A model generated the notes under the pieces. It was not told the DNA's origin, did not search any database, and saw only the letters and a program-made list of their open reading frames with translations. From the NCBI GenBank assembly GCA_963970005.1, contig CAXAMN010000004.1, forward strand, positions 260,989 to 324,988: a DNA stretch of 64,000 nucleotides. Reading direction: 5' to 3'. The DNA is from Durusdinium trenchii (Eukaryota; Sar; Dinophyceae; Suessiales; Symbiodiniaceae). Position numbers and translations under genes: made by a program. Of this stretch, positions 57,995 to 64,000 are shown piece by piece (positions within the stretch are counted from its first letter, which is position 1; each line of letters begins with the position of its first letter).

Positions 57995-60900
57995 CTTGCG
58001 GTGCATCAGCTGATCCTTCAACAAGCGAAGCGCACGCCCAAGAGCTGTGCGGTGCAAATGCAGGCAGTTGGGGCCTTGTGCAGGGCTACGGGGAGTGAGC
58101 AAGCACTCGTGCGAAGGCATGGTACTTTTTGCATTTCCCATCCCCACACCACCAATCACTGAGTCCCAGCTTAAGTTTGACCAACAGAAACTTCTAGTTA
58201 CAAAGCTTTATTGTTAGTAGCGATGGCCTCCACCTAGTATAGCTTCTAGTTCCTGCAGTAAGAGGGCCACAAAGCATTCACGCCTTTCCCCCACCAGACG
58301 GAGGAAGCCCAGGCGCTTCGGATGTCGTCGGCGAATACCCTCAAGCTCTGTGGGTCACGTCCCACGTCCCGTCGCCCTCAGTGGTCGCCCTCAGTCCTCA
58401 GTGGTCACCTTCTGACCGTGTATGGGTTACAGTATATATGGATTACTCACCAGCAGGTGGCAGGTGGTGTTGAGCTGCTTAGCACTTGACCTACTTGGTC
58501 TTCCAAAACCTCCCCAGTCCCTGCAATTCCTGCGTTCCGCACCTGATCCTGGCCAGGCTGGTCGATGTTTGTCCTTCGAAATGCTCGTGGCTGCCTCCGC
58601 CCGCGTGGCATCCAAGTTGACAGATTTTGCTCGAAGACGAGTGGGTCTGATGATGGAGAAGGCTTGCGGAGAACGCATGTATTTTTCGCGCTAGAAGAGA
58701 GAGAAGTGGGATGATCGAAGAGCTGGGGAGAAGGTTGCAGAGCCAGGATAAGCTGCTGCTAGAAACTTGGGAGCGTGCACATAGGTTCCGGACATGAATT
58801 TGGTAGGACATGCCTAGGCTACAAGCTAGTTGGTCACAGAGAACCCTTCTCCAAAACCAATGGGGACAACACCCCCAATCAAATGAGCTAACGAACTTCG
58901 ATGCCTGACCTCTCTGGTTTACTTCGGAAAGCATCGAAGCCCACCAGCTTGAATAGACCAACAACCCTTCTGTGGCCCATCCTGGATTTGGCTCCTTCAG
59001 GAGGGGGAAGTATGATGATTATCTTTCAATATGAATGAATGGTTGGTTGGGTAGGGTTTTCGCAGAACTCTTGTTGCCATGCACTATGTTTCAGATCAAC
59101 CACTTTTTCCCCGTGATCAGATGATCACCTATGCGGAATCCTTGTGCGCTTTTCCATTTGGTGTTCGACTTGCGGGATTCAAAGTTCGTCCCAAACTTGT
59201 GTGTGGTCAAATTGTGCTTGATTCTCTTCACATATCTTTTTTGCGCCCCCAATCTCGTGTGCTGATGTTCCACCGTGTAACCCCGAAGACACGGTTCGCA
59301 TGCTACTTCGCCTGAAGGCCCAGATCCAAGCTTGCAAGCGTTCGGTTTCACACTAGGTTTTTGTGGCGCGTTCCGGTTTGCTGTGGCCCCTGCTTCTCAT
59401 TTCCCATTTTGCCTCTTTTCATGCCACTTGCTCAGAGTCACGCCACCTGTGCTGGGCTCAGTTCACAATGGACCAGGTTGGTTGGGTAGGGACATTGAGA
59501 CTTGAAACATAAAATGTTGATCCCCAAATCTTGATGCCATTTTGGCTCAAGTTTCGATCCCCTTCTTCTCCTCCTTCTTCTTCTCCTCTCTGCCATGCCC
59601 CCCATCTTCACCTCGGAATTTGCTTCGTGGAGATTGGGGGCGGTGGAGGAACGCGCGAGGCTGTGTGGCGGCACGCTCGGCGTACGTTTATGGGGCCGGG
59701 GTGCCCAGATTCCCCGACGTACAGCCCGACTTCTGCCGCTGTTGCGGCCTGTGGGCTACGAGCTGGTGCGAGGGGTGCTACCAGGGGCGTCCCTTGGCTT
59801 TCGTGCGATTCCGAGGAGTTGATCTGCGACTGCTGTTCGGGAGCTGGCATCGCTTGGCTTGCCGGGCATGCCGCAAGCTCCTGGCGGACCGCCCGGTGAT
59901 CCTCCTCGATCGTCTGGCTATGCTGGGGGCAAACATGCGAGGATGTCCAGGCGATTTGGGCTACCGGGGGACTTGCTCATGGCCACCTCACGGGCGCGCC
60001 TCTCAACGAGCGGCATCTCAGCGCCACAACCGCCGGGAGGCTTGCATCCACAGGCAATCTATATATATATATAATATATATATATATATCTAAATTATAA
60101 ATCTATGCCATCCACTGACCATCACCCCGCCGCTCGACCTGTGCGCCGGCTGTTGGAGACTGGGGAACGCTGTGAGCCCCCTTGATGACAAGGCTCGCGG
60201 CCAAGGACTCCTACGTTGAGGAGATGGCTGCCAAGGCAGCAAAGAAGCAGGCGCTCTTGGACCTGCTGTTGGGCCTGTCGCCGGCCCACCATCCGGCCGG
60301 ATTATGTGACTACGCCACCCGCTTTGGCTTCACGGTTCGTAACCCCACAAAACCTTAAGAATCATTTCTGGCAGAAGGTCCTCCGTGTCATTCTGGTTCA
60401 CTGAGGAGAAGCCTTCACCATCAGCCGCTACATTTTGTGCGAACGGAGAATCGCGGCGCCAGCCCTCGCACGACATAAACTCAAGGGACTCAGCAACCTC
60501 ATCATTGGACAATGCACCCTCTCGAGACGTCGGTGGCCGAAACTGATGTCGTAGACGAGGTGACAGAGACTGCATCCTCGGGTTCCGGTTCCGGAGCAGC
60601 TCGTGAACCGCTTCAGGTGGGCTCGTGTCACCTGGCTGGAATGAAGCGCTCATTGTTTAGACGCAGGACTGGGCATCCGGAGCAGCTCGACCCAGTTGCC
60701 AACCGCCTGTTGGTCGTTGCCCGCGCATGGTACCCTGGCTCCATCACCAGCTCCTTTAGGGGCGTGATGTCCTGTGGTTTGCCGATAGTGGACCTGCGGT
60801 TGCTTCCCTGAATCGCGGTTCCAGTAGTCAGTGTGACGTTCACACCATTGCACAGTTATCACTGATCACTGATCACATTTGGTTTTTGATTTTTGAGCAT

Positions 60901-63795
60901 TGCAAAACTCGTGCTTGGATTGAATGGGTTGACTCTGCGAGTAACCCCTCGGATGGTTTGTCCAGCCTGGGTCTTGAAGATCAGTGGGCCCAAGCCCAGG
61001 GGTGGATCTTTTACGAGGCCCCTTTCCCTTCTGACCGTTTGTGGCTAAGCCTGAAGATCTCCAGCCTTTTGTCTCCTTATTGAACAGTGGGTGAAGTTGT
61101 GACAGTGAGTGATCAGGTAAGCTCATCGAAGATGACTTAATACCAGCTAGTCTGTGTGTTTTCCAACCAACGCTGAAACCCAGTGTTGTGATACAACACT
61201 GCTGTTCAAGTATGGAGTATGAAAGGTCTGCGAACCTTCGCCCAAAGACTTGGAGTACAGTGAAAGGACCTTCGTTTATTGAACACGGAAAAGAAGCTGG
61301 CGCCCGCTCAACGGTGTGGTGTTTAACCTTGTGTTTCACTTTCTTTGTTTCCTGTCCGGCGATATCGTGTCTGTCTAACCCACTTTTCACATGGCACATT
61401 GATGCGAGTCAAAGACTAAAGCCTGATATCGGGAATTCCCTTTACTTCACTTAGGACAATTATAGTCGAACTAGGTTTGTAGGCCATAGGTTCAATTTTT
61501 TTCCGAATTTCTTTGTCGGACAACATCGACCTTTGGGCGTGCGCGCAGGGGCCGTTGCTGCTTCCGAGTTTGTTGGGCATCCTCTTGGCGGAGTCTGCCT
61601 ACGTACCCTTGCCTGGGGCTGCTTGACGGAGCTTTGTTTGTCTGCGGAGCTTCCAAACGACCGGTATTTTTGAAATTTCATTCCAAAGCGTTCATGCAAT
61701 GGTTCCATTTCAGGACCTTCCATTTGTTCAGGAACTGGAGGCGGTCCCTTCACCCAATATGGTCCCATCATCCCGAAAAATGTGCCACTTGATCTACCCA
61801 ACAGCAACATTTTTGGCATTGTTTCAAGCAAAAATCCTCCAACTTGGGAGGGTGGAGATTCTCAAATCTTCGGCACGGTGCCAAGGATCTGCCAGAAGAG
61901 CGTCTTCGCTCGATGGTGTGGGATGCGGAGGTCAAGATCCTGGTGACAAGCGCGGAAGAAAGGCGCAGCCACTCGAACCACTTGAGCCCCTCGCCGTCTG
62001 GAGTCTGGAGTTTCTCCACAGCCTGTTGGCGCGCGGAAAAAAATATAGTATGCTGAAGCGACCTAGGAGGAACTAGTAGGAGATACAAGTTACTGAAGAG
62101 CTACTACCGATGGCCTCCAAGCTACTACCGATGGCCTCCAACCAAATAGTGAGTGCCTCCAACCTCCTAGCGATGACCTCCAAGCTACTACCGATGGCAT
62201 CCAACCTAATAGCGATCTCCTTGGAGCTAGGAGACACAAGTTCCAAGGTCGCACACCTTCCAAAAGTGGATCCTTTCTTTGAGAAGTTTGTTCCTAGCTT
62301 CTTGCTCTAGTAAGGCCCCTAGTAGCGTCCTTGCTCCTAGTAGCGATGCCAGGAGCCCCTAGTAGCTTCTTGTTACTAGTAATTAGTAAGGATCCTTTTT
62401 TTGAGATGCACATCGCCATGGACGGAGTTTGGAGGACAGTGACAAGTGTGTTTTCGGACACTGAGGCCACATCCCTAGGCTGATGCTATCAGAGGCAGAG
62501 GCTTGCAGGGTTGGTGGTTTTGATGGTGGTTGATCCTCCAAAGGTGATTTGATACGGAAACTGTGGGGAGCACTGTTTGTAGTCTGGGATAGGACTGAGA
62601 CATCGCCCAACCTTTGACACCGCTGTTTTTTTTAATGCTGATGGAACCAGAAGTCAGTCTACAGAAGCTGCGAAGAGGGTCGTGTGCTTGGCATGTCTGA
62701 AGAGTGGCAAGCAACCGCACGAGCTCGTGAGTTGCGTTTGATTCGGACATTTCTCACCATATTGATACTGTACCGAATATCCACTTTTGCCGTTGCCCCT
62801 TTGCCCCCTTTTAGACCGTCAGGTCTTTGAGGGACCGAAATCCGAGCTGAAGACTAGTCCATTTAGGCTGGGAATGGCTGGGATTAGCGTCAAAGACAGG
62901 CTGTCGAAGAGTGAAGAAGACCTGCGAACGTTGTGAAGTCTGTGTTTTCGCTTTAGACCTGCCGAAAATTCATCAGTGCTGACTGCGAAGCGAACCCACT
63001 TCCCTCCTTCCACATGGACTAACAGGCAAAAGAAACGGTCATCCTCCACCTGTCTACAAGCTCCAAGTGGCTTTCACAGTACTTAAACACCGGTTCACTC
63101 CACTCCAATTCAGAACCCCACTCCAAATTGTCCCACGTCCCACGTCGTCTCCACGAAACGCTCCCCATGAAACATCCCCTGAACGCCCGCACAACAGCCC
63201 GCGTGGCCGCGCGACGAGGCCGAACGCCCGTTCCGCCCACGTGGGGCACCGCGAGATGTACGTGCTTTTCACCTCGGGCACCACGGGACGTCCCAAAGGA
63301 CCGCGATGAACAACGGACGGACGACCGCGACGTCGCGGGTCGGCGACGCCACCGCGGGGCGTTCGGGGGGAGTCGGAAGTCGGAATGTTGGTCACCAAGA
63401 AGTGGCATACTTGTATGCTTCCGTTCTGCTAGCAACCCTTCAATAGCTCCCACATAGAGAATGGGTGGAAGTACCAACAAAAGGGCGAAAAACAACACTT
63501 CCACCACAGCATTCCATCAAACCTGGTCATCCAATGCAGTCGGACTGTGTCGGACTCAGATTTGATCTACCATTACAATCCATTGCATATAGTATTGCAG
63601 GTAGAACAGGTGGGTAGATATGTCCGATGCTTTTGGATCTATTTCTAAAGTGTTCCTCCAGTGTAAAGTTAGCACCTAGCTGCTGACCCAGCTGCTGACC
63701 CCTTCGAGGAGTGTCTGTGTCGCACAGCGCGGTGCTGAGCCATGTGCTCTCCTGCTGTGCGAAGTTTCACCTCACGGCCATGGACTCGGTCTTGC
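57995..63795 (+). CDS. NRPS adenylation domain 2, N-terminal half; runs off the window
   Basis: Exons join in phase. 57995-58063: LAVHQLILQQAKRTPKSCAV (start helix, then T-P-x-x-x-A-V). 58557-58661: CLSFEMLVAASARVASKL (A1) and VGLMMEK. 61549-61617: LLGILLAESAYVPLPG (A2). 61886-about 61960: DLPEERLRSMVWDAEVKILV. 63256-63298: YVLFTSGTTGRPKG (A3). 63709-about 63795: VSVSHSAVLSHVLSCCAKF then MDSVLQ. Donors: GC at 58064, 58662 and 61618, GA at 63299. At 63298/63709 a G plus GA completes the glycine codon of motif A3. The specificity pocket (A4 onward) is outside the window, so the substrate cannot be guessed. The 2.9-kb intron 58662-61548 contains the spliced-leader relic and retroelement remains. 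Confidence 0.88.
59536..59551 (+). other. Relic of the dinoflagellate spliced leader (DinoSL) in genomic DNA
   Basis: GCCATTTTGGCTCAAG is identical to the last 16 nt of the 22-nt DinoSL that is trans-spliced onto dinoflagellate mRNAs. It is followed by TTTCGATCC, a pyrimidine-rich leader and an ATG at 59595. A leader in genomic DNA implies that a processed mRNA was reverse-transcribed and inserted. The first 5-6 bases of the leader no longer match. No second relic was seen in the window. Confidence 0.8.
59536..60358 (+). pseudogene. SL-tagged retroposed pseudogene with Cys-rich finger, inside an NRPS intron
   Basis: Downstream of the DinoSL relic, coding-like sequence starts at ATG 59595 (MPPIFTSEFASWRLGAVEER) but the readable protein then moves between frames. 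A Cys-rich stretch reads FCRCCGLWATSWCEGCY in frame 1 (about 59725-59785) and LICDCCSGAGIAWLAGH in frame 2 (about 59819-59869), like a zinc-binding finger broken by an indel. After a TA-rich run (about 60059-60091) a further open segment, 60185-60358, reads YVEEMAAKAAKKQALLDLLL and ends in TAA. No introns are evident. The parent may be a host gene or a retroelement ORF; I do not recognise it. Confidence 0.55.
60886..61083 (+). mobile_element. Retroelement relic: end of an RNase H domain
   Basis: Reads WIEWVDSASNPSDGLSSLG then LEDQWAQAQGW. The S-x-x-N-P-x-D-x-x-S pattern is the last Asp box of retrotransposon RNase H (compare NPADHPSRG in the DIRS-like element at about 32785-32810). Only this tail is recognisable, so it is a truncated remnant, perhaps of the same insertion as the SL-tagged pseudogene just upstream. 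Confidence 0.55.
62100..62400 (+). repeat. 21-bp minisatellite and related CTAGTAGC repeats
   Basis: Five consecutive 21-bp units of the form GATGGCCTCCAA-CTA-TA-C run from 62107 to about 62212, followed by CTAGTAGCGTCCTTGCTCC-type repeats (62306-62392). The same family appears reversed at 6775-6925 and as single units at about 2117, 22155, 57604 and 58210, and the CTAGTA/TTGTTCC variant at 16068-16165. It lies in an NRPS intron. Confidence 0.85.
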
Positions 63796-64000
63796 AATCC
63801 ATTGCCCCTCGGTCGACTGAGACTGCACGAACATGGTGAAAAGCATCGTTCGACTGTTCGACCCATGAAAACAAGCAGGATCAAGAATGAGTTATATATA
63901 TAAAGGGATGGTTTTTAGTCCCCAAGTGAGTGGAGAATGGGCACCCTATCCTCCAATAGGCATCCTGTAGCAGGAGCGAGCAGGGAAGCGTATGGGGCTG

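Noticed and set aside
59690-59730. DSPTYSPTS resembling the RNA polymerase II CTD heptad
   Set aside because: A single short string inside a retroposed pseudogene; no heptad repeats follow.
1-64000. CRISPR arrays, rRNA or tRNA genes, bacterial operons
   Set aside because: No regularly spaced identical repeats of the right type, no rRNA or tRNA signature seen by eye, and the intron-rich structure is eukaryotic.

Overview
The window looks like nuclear DNA of a dinoflagellate, most likely Symbiodiniaceae or a close relative. Genes are cut into many short exons (often 40-150 bp) separated by long introns. Exon ends that I can align to protein families use GC and GA donors as well as GT, and acceptors usually read AG|G. 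All recognisable host genes lie on the + strand. A relic of the dinoflagellate spliced leader sits in one intron. There are two short N gaps (6836-6845 and 35614-35623).

Layout. (1) About 600-2224: C-terminal half of a GDT1/TMEM165 (UPF0016) cation/proton transporter; its 5' part is not recognisable here. (2) 2225-7172: intergenic, rich in repeats. (3) 7173-about 20241: a secreted papain-family (C1A) cysteine protease with signal peptide, I29 propeptide, Cys, His and Asn active-site exons and a Cys/Gly-rich tail; its introns carry microsatellites and a local duplication. (4) About 22755-24258: a TIM14/PAM18-type J-protein of the mitochondrial import motor. (5) 26982-28435: weak candidate exons for a condensation-type domain. 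(6) 28681-35529: a DIRS-like tyrosine-recombinase retrotransposon with gag, RT/RNase H, a cytosine-methyltransferase-like protein, a recombinase and an unknown fifth ORF. The RT frame is broken. (7) 36505 to the right edge: one very large non-ribosomal peptide synthetase (NRPS) gene. It reads linker, adenylation domain 1 (37996-44946), start of a carrier domain (45111-45232), a condensation domain with an intact HHxxxDG motif (48148-57439), then adenylation domain 2 (57995-beyond 63795).

How the parts relate. The four host genes are functionally unrelated neighbours in a one-direction array, as is usual in dinoflagellates. The NRPS is the main system: about 25 exons can be joined in phase across more than 27 kb. 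Its first adenylation domain has residues resembling cysteine-activating domains, so it may build a cysteine-containing peptide; this is inference. Retroelement material is nested in and around it: the DIRS element just upstream, and a spliced-leader-tagged retroposed pseudogene plus an RNase H relic inside one intron of adenylation domain 2.

Exon limits come from reading-frame continuity and family motifs, not from transcripts, so they are approximate wherever this is stated.
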